Shown here: piece by piece, positions 43,906 through 53,069 of the stretch
Numbering within the stretch: position 1 is the stretch's first letter
Layout of the letters: each line of letters starts with the position of its first letter
NCBI GenBank assembly: GCA_046260155.1
Contig: JBJYXV010000048.1
Coordinates: forward strand, 69,591-133,590
Source: PFL25 sp046260155
GTDB taxonomy: Bacteria > Chloroflexota > Anaerolineae > Anaerolineales > UBA4823
Length of the DNA: 64,000 nt
Reading direction: 5' to 3'
Position numbers and translations under genes: made by a program
Notes under the pieces: generated by a model
Seen by the model: only the letters and a program-made list of their open reading frames with translations
Database searches by the model: none
What the model was told of the DNA's origin: nothing

Positions 43906-44045
43906 CAGAATTGATGTTTGGAGGCGAGTCTTAACCCATTCTTGATAAATACAACGTTTGATATTATTTCAGAGTTAACTACTTATGAAACCACCAGCAT
44001 CATTATTCTTTAATCAGCTTCTGGGGTAAGGACACCAAGAAATTC

Positions 44046-46133
44046 ATGCTACCAAATGGGGATTCAAAAACAGCACGAGCCTCACTTGAGCTTCTATTTA
44101 ATATCAGCCGTGAGCTAACCAGCGCACTGGATTTGAGCACAGTGCTCGAACGGGTGATCAGTTTATCTATGGAGAATGTTGGTGCATTAAATGGCAGCAT
44201 CATTGTTATGGACAGCTCAAAAGTTCCTATCGAAGGCATCCTATGTGTGGGTGATAAATTGATCAATAATGCGACACAGCAGCTCGCAGCGACTCTCAAT
44301 GATGGCTTGGCAGGTTGGGTGATTCGCAACATGCAAGGGGCTTTGATCACGGATACCAGTCAGGATGAACGCTGGTTGAGGCGTCCTGATGATGATCAGA
44401 ATCAGACTGGTGCAAAATCTGCAGTTTGCGTACCACTGATTGCTCACCAACAATTGGTTGGCGTCATGACACTGGTTCATCCAAACCCGAATTCTTTTTC
44501 GACTACCCACTTAGAATTAATCCAGGCTATTGCTGATCAGGCGGGTATTTCTGTGCTCAATGCCCGCTTATACGAAGACAGCCTTAGACGTGCCCGGGTA
44601 ATGACCGCTTTGGCAGAGAGTGCTTCAGAGATAACTTCCAGCCTGGATTTGGACGAGGTGCTTGGGCGTATCCTGGCTCAAATCAGCGACGCCTTACGGG
44701 TTGAATTAGTTTCCCTGGCCTTGGCTGGCCCACCAGGAAATACATTAACCTATGTTGCTACGTCAGCTGGCTCGGATAGTCCCTTGATTGGGTATCAAAT
44801 ACCCCTTGGAAATGGTTTTTCAGGAAAAATCGCCTTAGAAAATCAGGGTGTCATTATTGCAGATACTTCTCAGGATGATCGCTTTCCCCTCGAATATGAG
44901 CATTTGTTTGGATCAAAGATCCTCTCGATTGCTTGCACTCCCTTGAGGTCCCAAAAAGAAATCATCGGGATATTGGAGGCAATTAATCCCATTGAAGGTT
45001 ATTTTGATCTTGATGCCCTGGAAGTATTAACAGGTATTGGCAGCTTGGCTGGGACGGCGATCAACCATGCGCGGCTTTACGAACAGGTCCAGTCAACGCA
45101 ACAGCGCTACCTTGAACTATTTCAAGACAGCATAGATCCAATCATCATAACTGATGATCTGGGGAAGATCGTCGAGGCGAACCGCCAGGCTGAATCATTC
45201 ACCCGGTTCAGCAAAACTGACTTATTGGGAGTTGCAATCACAAAATTAATCACACGAGAGGATGAAGCACTCCAGTTTGATTTACATGATTTAAATCCAG
45301 GAGAAATAAAAACATACGAAGCAGATTTCACACCGCATAATGCAAAACCTTTACCCGTACTTGTTCATTTGCGCTCAGTTGAAGTGGAAGGTGGTGTCAA
45401 TTTCCAGTGGCTGATCAGAGATATCAGTGAAAGGATAAAATTGGACCGCTTACGCGAAGATCTGATTTCGATGATCTATCATGATTTGAGATCTCCTCTA
45501 TCGAACATAGTCTCCAGCCTGGATGTTTTTGATGCAATGCTGCCTGCAGATGGTGATCCAGCATTTCGTTCTTTACTGAACATCGCATTGCGTTCAACTG
45601 AACGCATTCAACGTCTCACAAATTCATTATTAGATATGAGCCGGCTGGAAAGTGGGCAGACTGTAATCCATCGTGTGTCCACCTCACCAGTTGCCCTGGC
45701 AGTTGATGCGATCGATGCAGTTTCTCCGGTAGCTGAAACAAAAAATCAGGTTATTAAACTCAATTTACCTGCAGACTTTCCTTTAATTAACATTGATGCA
45801 GATATGATCCGCAGGGTCATAATCAACCTGTTGGAAAATGCGATAAAATACAGCCCTCCAGATGGTGAAATCACTTTAGGAGCCCAATTCGACGATCAAC
45901 AAACAACGATCTGGATCCAAGACTCAGGCCCAGGTATTTCAGCAGCGGAGCAAGAACACATCTTTGATAAATTTACGAGGTTAAACCCTGAAGGCGACCA
46001 AAAAGGTTATGGTCTCGGTTTAGCTTACTGCCGATTGGCTGTTGAGGGGCATGGTGGACAAATCTGGATCGATAGCAGCCCAGGTCAGGGAGCTCGTTTC
46101 AATTTCACATTGCTGCATAACTTGAAGGAATGA
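44046..46133 (+). CDS. GAF-GAF-PAS sensor histidine kinase
   Basis: The 695-residue protein has two GAF domains (about residues 10-175 and 185-345), a PAS domain (about 350-460, LELFQDSIDPIIITDDLGKIVEANRQAE), a HisKA helix with the phospho-acceptor His479 in MIYHDLRSPLSN, and a HATPase domain with N-box LLENAIKYS, G1 DSGPGIS and G2 GYGLGLAYC. There is no membrane helix or response regulator next to it, so it is a soluble, orphan kinase sensing a small molecule or redox state. It precedes the metallo-beta-lactamase-fold gene by 28 bases. Confidence 0.92.
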   Translation: MLPNGDSKTARASLELLFNISRELTSALDLSTVLERVISLSMENVGALNGSIIVMDSSKVPIEGILCVGDKLINNATQQLAATLNDGLAGWVIRNMQGALITDTSQDERWLRRPDDDQNQTGAKSAVCVPLIAHQQLVGVMTLVHPNPNSFSTTHLELIQAIADQAGISVLNARLYEDSLRRARVMTALAESASEITSSLDLDEVLGRILAQISDALRVELVSLALAGPPGNTLTYVATSAGSDSPLIGYQIPLGNGFSGKIALENQGVIIADTSQDDRFPLEYEHLFGSKILSIACTPLRSQKEIIGILEAINPIEGYFDLDALEVLTGIGSLAGTAINHARLYEQVQSTQQRYLELFQDSIDPIIITDDLGKIVEANRQAESFTRFSKTDLLGVAITKLITREDEALQFDLHDLNPGEIKTYEADFTPHNAKPLPVLVHLRSVEVEGGVNFQWLIRDISERIKLDRLREDLISMIYHDLRSPLSNIVSSLDVFDAMLPADGDPAFRSLLNIALRSTERIQRLTNSLLDMSRLESGQTVIHRVSTSPVALAVDAIDAVSPVAETKNQVIKLNLPADFPLINIDADMIRRVIINLLENAIKYSPPDGEITLGAQFDDQQTTIWIQDSGPGISAAEQEHIFDKFTRLNPEGDQKGYGLGLAYCRLAVEGHGGQIWIDSSPGQGARFNFTLLHNLKE

Positions 46134-46161
46134 GAGCTTAGTTATCATCATCGGAGTAAAG

Positions 46162-47019
46162 ATGGAACAAATTTCACCCGGTATTTTTATCGAAAATTCA
46201 TTCGCTGGAGTCACTCTTGGCGCTCTCATTCAACCGCACGGCACGATCATGGTCGATGCACCACTCCGGGCGGAAGATGCCCGGAGTTGGCGTTCATCCC
46301 TGACAAATTTATCAATCGGCTCAAATCGAGTTCTGGTCAACCTGGATGCACACCTTGATCGGACTTTAGGTTCGCGAGCCCTTGACAGCACCATCGTTGC
46401 ACATGAATCAACAGCTCAAGTTTTCCGCAACCGTCCATCTGTCTTCAAAGGTCACAGTACAGACAGTGGTGCAGAATGGGAAGTCAGCAATGATGTTTTT
46501 GGCACTCGTTGGGCGGTCCCAGATATCACATTCTCCGACCGGCTCTATTTCCAGTGGGGTGGACCTGAGGTGATTCTGGAACATCACCCGGGGCCAACGC
46601 TGGGTTCAATCTGGGTCTTAATCCCATCCGCAGAAATTGCATTTGTGGGTGACACAATCCTCAATGATCAACCACCTTTCCTTGCTTCAGCAAATCTCCC
46701 GGCTTGGATAGAATCGCTGGAATTATTGAAAAACTCCTATAAACAATACACAATTATCAGTGGGCGAGGTGGTTCAGATGGAAAAGAGAGCATTCGCTCG
46801 CAGTTGAAAATTCTGAAGAAGATTCTACGGGGTCTCGAAAATTTAGCCCGGAAAGATGCTCCGCCAGAGATGACGGAGGGGATGATAAAAAGCCTGATCT
46901 CAGGGATGTCCCTGCCGCCCGATCGACGGAAGCATTACATTCAACGTTTAAGACACGGACTTTATTACTATTACACCCAGCATTACCATACACTAGACTC
47001 AATCCAACAAATTAACTAA
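46162..47019 (+). CDS. Metallo-beta-lactamase-fold protein with degenerate metal site
   Basis: The 285-residue protein keeps the fold pattern: GVTLGALIQPHGTIMVDAPL, then NLDAHLDRTLG where the usual HxHxDH reads DxHxDR, then HHPGPTLGSIWV where the usual PGHTPGS has lost its His, and AFVGDTIL which keeps the Asp. The final His (PGHG) reads SGRGG. Several zinc ligands are therefore missing, so normal two-metal hydrolysis is unlikely; it may have lost catalysis or bind one metal. It lies between the histidine kinase and asparaginase genes. A GGAG ribosome site supports the start. Confidence 0.72.
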   Translation: MEQISPGIFIENSFAGVTLGALIQPHGTIMVDAPLRAEDARSWRSSLTNLSIGSNRVLVNLDAHLDRTLGSRALDSTIVAHESTAQVFRNRPSVFKGHSTDSGAEWEVSNDVFGTRWAVPDITFSDRLYFQWGGPEVILEHHPGPTLGSIWVLIPSAEIAFVGDTILNDQPPFLASANLPAWIESLELLKNSYKQYTIISGRGGSDGKESIRSQLKILKKILRGLENLARKDAPPEMTEGMIKSLISGMSLPPDRRKHYIQRLRHGLYYYYTQHYHTLDSIQQIN

Positions 47020-47034
47020 TTTCCCGTTTCCCTA

Positions 47035-48093
47035 ATGGCAAAACCCGATCAATTACCTCTCTACGAACTCACCCGAGGCGGAATCGTAGAATCAATACAT
47101 TACGGCTCCATCGCGGTTTCAGATTCCCAGGGACAACTGGTTGCCTGGTATGGAAACCCCAACACAGTAACCTTTTTGCGATCCTCTGCAAAGCCATTTC
47201 AAGCCCTGCCCTTCGTTGAAGCACATGGACCTGAAGAATACGATTTATCTCCAGCAGATATCGCGGTGATCTGCGCCTCGCATTCTGGCACAAATGCGCA
47301 TGTCGAGCAAATCATCGCTCTCCAGAAGAAAACCGGGATCAAGGAAGAAGAATTATGCTGTGGCGTCCATCCGGCATTTGATGACGATACCGCGTTCGAG
47401 ATGCGCAAGCTCAACATACCATTAACTCCAAACCGCCATAATTGCTCAGGGAAACATACAGGAATGCTCGCATTTTCACGCCTGCAAAACTGGCCCCGCA
47501 CTGATTACGTCGATCTCAAACACCCGGTCCAACAAAAGATCTTGAGCACTTTCTCAGAAATGACGGGTGTCCAGGTTGAGCAAATTGTCGTTGGAATCGA
47601 TGGCTGCTCGGCACCAAATTTTGCAATCCCATTAGTTAACACTGCCCTCGCTTATGCTCGCTTATGTGATCCCCAAGGGTTTCCCGAATCCCGGGTAGCG
47701 GCATGTCGAACGATTACCGATGCGATGACTCAAAATGCATTCATGGTTGGCGGTCCTAACAGATTCGATACGCAATTAATGGATGTTGCATCCGGGCGTA
47801 TCGTCTCAAAAGCCGGTGCTGAGGGATACCAGGCGATGGGTATCATGCCTGGATCCTTGGGACCTGATTCTCCTGCATTGGGAGTAGCTATTAAGGTATC
47901 AGATGGCGATCTTGGCGACAGAGCCCGGCATGCAATTGCTCTTGAAGTGCTGGTCCAATTGAACGCCTTATCAGCCTCTGAACAGAAAGAATTAGAAAGA
48001 TTCGGTCCAACCAGGATCCTGAAGAATTTTCGAGACTTGGAAATCGGCATTGGAAAACCTGTTTTCAACCTGAAATTTTTGCAATCCTCATAA
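47035..48093 (+). CDS. L-asparaginase II-family protein
   Basis: The 352-residue protein has YELTRGGIVESIHYGSIAV, TFLRSSAKPFQALPFVE, ICASHSGTNAHVEQI and LTPNRHNCSGKHTGML, the signature of the Pfam asparaginase_II group (Rhizobium-type thermolabile asparaginase). It should hydrolyse asparagine to aspartate and ammonia. No Shine-Dalgarno precedes the ATG. Flanking genes have no evident asparagine link. Confidence 0.9.
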   Translation: MAKPDQLPLYELTRGGIVESIHYGSIAVSDSQGQLVAWYGNPNTVTFLRSSAKPFQALPFVEAHGPEEYDLSPADIAVICASHSGTNAHVEQIIALQKKTGIKEEELCCGVHPAFDDDTAFEMRKLNIPLTPNRHNCSGKHTGMLAFSRLQNWPRTDYVDLKHPVQQKILSTFSEMTGVQVEQIVVGIDGCSAPNFAIPLVNTALAYARLCDPQGFPESRVAACRTITDAMTQNAFMVGGPNRFDTQLMDVASGRIVSKAGAEGYQAMGIMPGSLGPDSPALGVAIKVSDGDLGDRARHAIALEVLVQLNALSASEQKELERFGPTRILKNFRDLEIGIGKPVFNLKFLQSS

Positions 48094-48118
48094 TCCCCCC
48101 CTCCCTTATAAAATTCCA

Positions 48119-48793
48119 ATGGATCCAAAAATTCGCGCCGAAAATATTTGCCAGGTATTGATTGATTTTTACGGAGTTCCAGATTGGAGAAACCCCTTAC
48201 CTCCCCTGGACGAATTAATTTCCACCATTCTCTCTCAAAACACAAACGACACCAACCGGGACCGGGCGTTTAATGCACTAAAATCCAGGTTTTCCACCTG
48301 GGAAGAAGTTCGGGATGCTGAAAGCCAGCTGGTAATTGACACCATTCGTCCTGCTGGTCTTGGAAACCAGAAAGGGCCGCGTATTCAGAATATTCTCAAG
48401 GAAATTTCCGATCAAAAAGGGAACCTGGACCTTTCATTTTTAGAGCAAATGCCGACCGAAGAAGCACGCCAATGGTTGCTCCAGTTTAAAGGTGTTGGTC
48501 CAAAAACTGCAGCGATCGTACTGCAGTTCTCTTTGGGGAAACCTGCCTTCCCGGTCGATACCCATATATACCGTGTCACCGGGCGACTAGGAATTCGTCC
48601 AGATAAGATGAGCGCAGATCAAGCACATTCATACTTTGAAGAGATTCTTCCACCGGATACCTACTACCCAGCACATCTGAATTTCATTCGCTTAGGACGT
48701 GAAATCTGCCAGGCGCGCAAACCAAACTGCCCAGTCTGCCCGCTCAAAGACCTTTGCGATTACTATGCAAATCTCGATAAAATGAACCCATAA
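48119..48793 (+). CDS. nth: Endonuclease III (HhH-GPD, iron-sulfur)
   Basis: The 224-residue protein has LISTILSQNTNDTNRDRAF, the helix-hairpin-helix LLQFKGVGPKTAAIVL, the catalytic Asp in FPVDTHIYRV, and the iron-sulfur loop C-x6-C-x2-C-x5-C at the C-terminus. It removes oxidised pyrimidines and cuts AP sites. The catalytic Lys of E. coli Nth lies in the HhH loop as GVGPKTA here, which is conserved. Confidence 0.93.
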   Translation: MDPKIRAENICQVLIDFYGVPDWRNPLPPLDELISTILSQNTNDTNRDRAFNALKSRFSTWEEVRDAESQLVIDTIRPAGLGNQKGPRIQNILKEISDQKGNLDLSFLEQMPTEEARQWLLQFKGVGPKTAAIVLQFSLGKPAFPVDTHIYRVTGRLGIRPDKMSADQAHSYFEEILPPDTYYPAHLNFIRLGREICQARKPNCPVCPLKDLCDYYANLDKMNP

Positions 48794-48830
48794 GAAAAAT
48801 CCATCTAATCCGGCAGATCTATCCTGAGAT

Positions 48831-49262
48831 ATGAATATTTATTTTGGGTGTTCCATTACAGGGGGACGTAATGAAGAGAGCGTTTACCAGCTGATCGTTA
48901 ATACATTACTTGCTGATGGGCACCAGGTTCCAACCGCTCACTTATCACGACCTGATGTAATGGAATTAGAACGGGTGGTGGTTCCGCTAGAAGTCTTCAC
49001 TCGCGACATTCAGTGGATCAATAATTGCCATGCGATGATTGCAGAAGTAAGCACCCCTTCACATGGCGTGGGGTATGAGATTAGTTATGCACTTTCTATC
49101 CACAAGAACGTCCTTTGTCTTCACCGCACAGGAGCGGTTGTTTCAAAAATGATCACCGGCAACCCAAATCCCCAAATCAGGGTGCTCGCATACCAAACAC
49201 CCGATGAGATACCTGGGTTGATCAGCCAATTCTTGGGGAAAATTCATTACGCGAATTCTTGA
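48831..49262 (+). CDS. DNPH1-like / nucleoside 2-deoxyribosyltransferase-family hydrolase
   Basis: The 143-residue protein has MNIYFGCSITGGRNEESVYQ, a conserved ARDI-like FTRDIQWINNCHAMIAEVSTPSHGVGYEISYAL and LCLHRTG, the layout of 2'-deoxynucleoside 5'-phosphate N-hydrolases (Rcl/DNPH1) and related nucleoside deoxyribosyltransferases. It would cleave the base from a deoxynucleotide, for example to sanitise damaged nucleotides. It follows nth by 37 bases, fitting DNA maintenance. A terminator lies 143 bases downstream. Confidence 0.8.
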   Translation: MNIYFGCSITGGRNEESVYQLIVNTLLADGHQVPTAHLSRPDVMELERVVVPLEVFTRDIQWINNCHAMIAEVSTPSHGVGYEISYALSIHKNVLCLHRTGAVVSKMITGNPNPQIRVLAYQTPDEIPGLISQFLGKIHYANS

Positions 49263-49404
49263 TCATCTTTGGTGAGTATTATCACCTTCAAGTGATGACG
49301 ATCGGCATTCCACGAACGCTGATGTTTTGAGTAAACTATAGCCAGAAATAGACGGGAATCAGGAGATTTCCTGATACTCATCGCTGTTTCCTCCTTTGGC
49401 GAAC

Positions 49405-49447
49405 GCCTCCGCTGGGACTCCTCACCGCCCTGGCGGAGGCAGTTTTT
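49405..49447 (+). terminator. Rho-independent terminator after the DNPH1-like gene
   Basis: GCCTCCGC (405-412) pairs with GCGGAGGC (433-440) across a 20-base loop, followed by AGTTTTT. The loop contains a second possible stem (CCGCC/GGCGG), so alternative folding is possible. It separates the preceding operon from the dnaJ promoter. Confidence 0.75.
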
Positions 49448-49512
49448 AAATTTAACCCTGATCGGCTCGGATAATAATTTGGTTAGAATTACATAAAATA
49501 CGGAAAATACTC

Positions 49513-49541
49513 TTGACTTCATTACTCTCGGAGCATACAAT
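49513..49541 (+). promoter_or_regulatory. Consensus-like promoter of dnaJ
   Basis: -35 TTGACT (513-518), exact 17-base spacer, -10 TACAAT (536-541), about 57 bases before the dnaJ ATG. No CIRCE inverted repeat (HrcA operator) was seen. Confidence 0.72.
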
Positions 49542-49597
49542 CAAATAAGCAATAAGTATTCTCCAAAAGAGAATGCCTGGCTCTAGGAACCAAATTT

Positions 49598-50554
49598 ATG
49601 GAGTATAAAGATTACTACAAGGTTTTGGGTGTTGACAGAAAAGCCACCGAAGATGAAATTAAACGCAGCTATAGAAAACTAGCCCTCGAACATCATCCCG
49701 ACCGCAATCCGGGCAACAAATCAGCCGAAGAAAAATTCAAAGAGATCAACGAAGCCTACCAGGTTCTGAGCGATCCTGAGAAAAAGAAACGCTATGACCA
49801 GCTGGGTGCTTCCTATAAAAATTATACCCAGCAAGGAGGCTCGCCGGGGAATTTTAATTGGGAAGATTGGTTTGTTCAGAACCCCAGATCTGGAAATGTA
49901 AGGGTTGAGGTCAATGATTTTGGAGATATTTTTGGAAGCCAGGGCGTAGGTGATTTCTCGGATTTCTTCCGCAGTATCTTCGGTGGTATGACTGGCATGC
50001 GCACAGCATCACGCAGCACCAGCAGCCAATATGCTCGATCGAATCAACCACCTCAATCTTTCCAGGAAACCGTACCCATCAGTTTCATTGAAGCTTACAC
50101 CGGGACCACACGGCGAATTGAAATTGATGGGCGTCAAAAAGAAGTGATTATTCCTGCCGGTGCAAAAACTGGGACAAAAGTCCGTGTTGCAGAGGCGATC
50201 TCAACTGCCCCCAATCGTCCTAAAAGTGATTTGTATCTTGTCATTCAGGTTGCAGGTGATCCCAGATATCAACGTAAGAAGGATAATCTTTACTTAAGCC
50301 AGGAAATTGATTTGTACACCGCGGTATTGGGCGGTGAAGTTACCGTACCAACCCTTAGCGGAAATGTTGTTCTATCCATTCCGCCTGGGACACAACCAGG
50401 TCAAACCTTCCGTCTCACGGGCCGGGGTATGCCCCAATTGAAAAATCCCAAGAAATTCGGAGACTTGATGGTTAAAGTAACCATTAAGATCCCTCGAAAT
50501 TTGTCATCCAAAGAAAAAGAGTTGTTTTCAGAACTTAAACATCTGGGTAAGTAA
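49598..50554 (+). CDS. DnaJ-family cochaperone, CbpA-type
   Basis: The 318-residue protein has the J-domain MEYKDYYKVLGVDRKATEDEIK, the HPD motif in HHPDRNPG, and EEKFKEINEAYQVLSDPEKKKRYD. A Gly/Ser-rich linker follows, then two C-terminal substrate domains (VPISFIEAYTGTTRRIEI and VPTLSGNVVLSIPPGTQPGQTFRL). The cysteine-rich zinc domain of full DnaJ is absent, as in CbpA/DjlA-like type II proteins. It stimulates DnaK ATPase and hands over unfolded proteins. AGGA is nine bases before the ATG. Confidence 0.92.
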   Translation: MEYKDYYKVLGVDRKATEDEIKRSYRKLALEHHPDRNPGNKSAEEKFKEINEAYQVLSDPEKKKRYDQLGASYKNYTQQGGSPGNFNWEDWFVQNPRSGNVRVEVNDFGDIFGSQGVGDFSDFFRSIFGGMTGMRTASRSTSSQYARSNQPPQSFQETVPISFIEAYTGTTRRIEIDGRQKEVIIPAGAKTGTKVRVAEAISTAPNRPKSDLYLVIQVAGDPRYQRKKDNLYLSQEIDLYTAVLGGEVTVPTLSGNVVLSIPPGTQPGQTFRLTGRGMPQLKNPKKFGDLMVKVTIKIPRNLSSKEKELFSELKHLGK

Positions 50555-50624
50555 TTCTTCTTCAGCTAGGTCGGCCTATTATTGGTATATTCCCAACCAT
50601 TGATGGTGAAAGGAATTTTATTAA

Positions 50625-51827
50625 ATGGTAAATCGAAAACATTTGGTAGGAATTTTTCTGCTTGGTTCAATCGTCTTATTCTCTTGTCAAGCACTCACTG
50701 CAGCTTCTTCCTTCACTCCCACTGCTGTAGCACCTCCGTCCGTTGCAACATCGACGCCTGAACAGGTGGTCATTGATAATCCAACTTTCCAGGATGTACA
50801 GGCACCTGGAGTTGCCGTTGTAAACAACCAGCTACCACAACAAAGCACACTAATAGATATATACGAGTCATCCAACCCGGGTGTGGTTGCGATTCAAGTG
50901 CTCACAGCAAGTGGAAATGGCTTGGGTTCTGGATTCGTACTCGACAAAGAAGGGCATATCATTACAAACTTCCATGTAATCGAAGGTGTATCCGATTTAG
51001 AAGTTGATTTTCCTTCTGGATATAAAACACGTGGCGAAGTTATTGGAACTGATACAGATTCTGATTTAGCAGTGCTCAAAGTTGATGCTCCTGAGGAAGA
51101 ACTTCATCCCCTGCCTCTAGGTGACTCTTCAGATATTAAAGTTGGACAAACTGTCGTGGCAATCGGAAGTCCATTTAGATTTAATGGCACGATGACAACT
51201 GGTATTGTCTCCAGTTTAGGGCGAACACTGACCTCATTAAGAGAAGCACCCGGAGGCAATTTCTTCTCCGCTGGTGATATCATCCAAACTGATGCTGCGA
51301 TCAATCCGGGCAACTCCGGTGGACCGCTGCTTAACCTGGATGGTGAGGTGATCGGGATCAATCGGGCGATTGAAACCTACAACTTAAATGCTGACGCGGA
51401 TCCCCTGAATTCGGGGATTGGATTCGCAATCGCGATTAATACAGTCAAGCGCGTTGTCCCATCTTTAATCACAGAAGGCAGCTACGATTATCCTTACCTG
51501 GGAATTAGCAGTATCTCTGAAATAAACCTCCTCCAGCAAGAAGCACTTGGATTACCCCAATCCAATGGTGCTTATGTCACTACTGTTACCGAAGGCAGTC
51601 CAGCTGATCTGGCTGGAATTCGTGGGGGTACTGAACAAACAGAAATTATCGGCTTGTATGCCGGGGGTGATCTGATCACTGCTATAGATGGGTATCCAAT
51701 TATGACCTTCAGCGATTTATTGACATATCTCATTCAAGAAAAGAGTCCTGGAGATGTCGTAACTTTCACAATCTTGAGAGGTAATCAAGAATTCCAACTC
51801 GAACTTACCATCGGAAAACGCCCATAG
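50625..51827 (+). CDS. Lipoprotein HtrA/DegP-like serine protease with PDZ domain
   Basis: The 400-residue protein starts with a lipoprotein signal (LFSC, Cys21), then a Thr/Pro-rich linker. The trypsin-like domain has the triad H117 (ITNFHVIEG), D147 (TDSDLAVLKV) and S231 (NPGNSGGPLL). A single PDZ domain covers roughly residues 300-400 (YVTTVTEGSPADLAGIRGG). It degrades or refolds damaged proteins outside the cytoplasmic membrane. It lies directly after dnaJ (70 bases) on the same strand. Confidence 0.92.
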   Translation: MVNRKHLVGIFLLGSIVLFSCQALTAASSFTPTAVAPPSVATSTPEQVVIDNPTFQDVQAPGVAVVNNQLPQQSTLIDIYESSNPGVVAIQVLTASGNGLGSGFVLDKEGHIITNFHVIEGVSDLEVDFPSGYKTRGEVIGTDTDSDLAVLKVDAPEEELHPLPLGDSSDIKVGQTVVAIGSPFRFNGTMTTGIVSSLGRTLTSLREAPGGNFFSAGDIIQTDAAINPGNSGGPLLNLDGEVIGINRAIETYNLNADADPLNSGIGFAIAINTVKRVVPSLITEGSYDYPYLGISSISEINLLQQEALGLPQSNGAYVTTVTEGSPADLAGIRGGTEQTEIIGLYAGGDLITAIDGYPIMTFSDLLTYLIQEKSPGDVVTFTILRGNQEFQLELTIGKRP

Positions 51828-51925
51828 CGGTCGCTTAATCTTAAGTTTGGTAAAGTATGATATCGACATTTTCTGGTCATGATAAGTTTCCAGATCTCTC
51901 TACCAACCAACCATAGGAGATGCAA

Positions 51926-53026
51926 ATGTTTACAGAAAAAGATTTGCGCGAACTGCTGGAATTTAAGACCGATCACCAGGTTTTAAGCGTGTACCTCAAC
52001 ACTGATCCGACTCTTGGCAGTGCGGATGCTTATAAACCTCGTCTGCGGGGGATGTTGAAAGATGTCAACCTGGAAGATGATGTCGAAACAGTTGAACACT
52101 ACATAAACTTTGAATTCGACTGGTCGGGCAAGGGGCTAGCATTATTCTCCTGTGCAGAGGAGGATTTTTTCCGGGCTTTTCCTTTTGCAGTGCCGCTGCG
52201 TGATCGCGTTCGTATCAGTGAAAGACCCTATGTTAAACCGCTAGCTGATTTGCTCGATTTCTATGGCGGTTATGGGATAGCCCTGGTGGATAAGATTGAC
52301 GCACGTTTGTTGTACTTTCACTTAGGTGAAATTCTTGAACAAAGAGAAATTGTCGGAGAGAATGTTCGCCGTACTAAAAGAGGTGGTGGTTCTCAGGCTC
52401 CTGGACGTAGAGGAGGTACTGCTGGGCAGACAAATTACACAGAGGAAGTCGCAGAACGTAACATTAAAGACTCAGCAGAGCTGGCAGCAAATTTCTTTAA
52501 TGAATATAACGTCCGGCGAGTTATCATAGGTGGTACAGAAGAAAATGTGAATGCATTCCGCAGCCACCTCCCGAAAGCGTGGCAAAGCTTAGTAGTAGGT
52601 AGCTTCCCAATCAGCAAGACAGCCAGCCAAACCGAGATCATGGAACGCGCCCAGAAGGCAGGACAGGAAGCCGAAGGTCTGAAACAAGTGCACCTGATCG
52701 AGACCATCGTCACAAGTGAGGCCAAGGGACGCCAGGGTGTTACCAATCTGGAGGATACCCTGAATGCTGTCCATGATGGTCGTGTGCAAACATTAGTTAT
52801 CCGCGATGGTTATCGCGCACCAGGTTTCCGCTGCCAAGGTTGTGGGTATCTCACCACAGAAGAGCTGAAAACCTGTCCATTTTGTGGTCATAATTTCGAG
52901 AATATACCAGATGCTGTTGAATTAGCTGTTCGACGGGTAATGCGAGACGGCGGCGAGGTCGAAGTGATCCATAATCTATCGCAGCAAACTGATTTCGATC
53001 AGGTCGGTGCCCTCTTGAGATATTAA
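51926..53026 (+). CDS. eRF1/Vms1-like release-factor homologue (baeRF type) with zinc ribbon
   Basis: The start at 51926 was chosen because AGGAG lies six bases upstream; an ATG at 51920 touches that site. In the resulting 366 residues the middle domain has a loop with RGGGSQ (152-157) followed ~15 residues later by TNYTEEVAE, which lines up with the GGQ loop and following HNYVRKVAE of eukaryotic eRF1 and with the GSQ-type loop of Vms1. The C-terminal domain has a zinc ribbon (C303, C306, C317, C320) and ends VGALLRY, like the last strand of archaeal/eukaryotic release factors. Vms1-type proteins release peptides from stalled ribosomes; that function here is inference. Confidence 0.72.
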   Translation: MFTEKDLRELLEFKTDHQVLSVYLNTDPTLGSADAYKPRLRGMLKDVNLEDDVETVEHYINFEFDWSGKGLALFSCAEEDFFRAFPFAVPLRDRVRISERPYVKPLADLLDFYGGYGIALVDKIDARLLYFHLGEILEQREIVGENVRRTKRGGGSQAPGRRGGTAGQTNYTEEVAERNIKDSAELAANFFNEYNVRRVIIGGTEENVNAFRSHLPKAWQSLVVGSFPISKTASQTEIMERAQKAGQEAEGLKQVHLIETIVTSEAKGRQGVTNLEDTLNAVHDGRVQTLVIRDGYRAPGFRCQGCGYLTTEELKTCPFCGHNFENIPDAVELAVRRVMRDGGEVEVIHNLSQQTDFDQVGALLRY

Positions 53027-53069
53027 CTTCACTCTTTGACCAATAAAAATTCCCGTGGTTAAGATCAAA

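Larger units (their letters stand above)
49263..49597. other. 335-base structured intergenic region upstream of dnaJ
   Basis: No gene is supported. It holds a small hairpin (ATCAGGA-GATT-TCCTGAT, 49358-49375), a strong GC-rich terminator (49405-49447) and a consensus promoter (49513-49541). The remaining bases show nothing recognisable. Confidence 0.6.

Noticed and set aside
48107..48112. TATAAA six bases before the nth ATG as a further leaderless promoter
   Set aside because: The spacing is right, but no -35 is recognisable in the C-rich spacer region, and nth lies only 25 bases behind the asparaginase gene, so read-through is more likely.
49247..49540. 97-codon minus-strand frame in the dnaJ upstream gap
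   Set aside because: It crosses the terminator hairpin, overlaps the end of the preceding gene and has no ribosome site or recognisable motif; it reads as random sequence.
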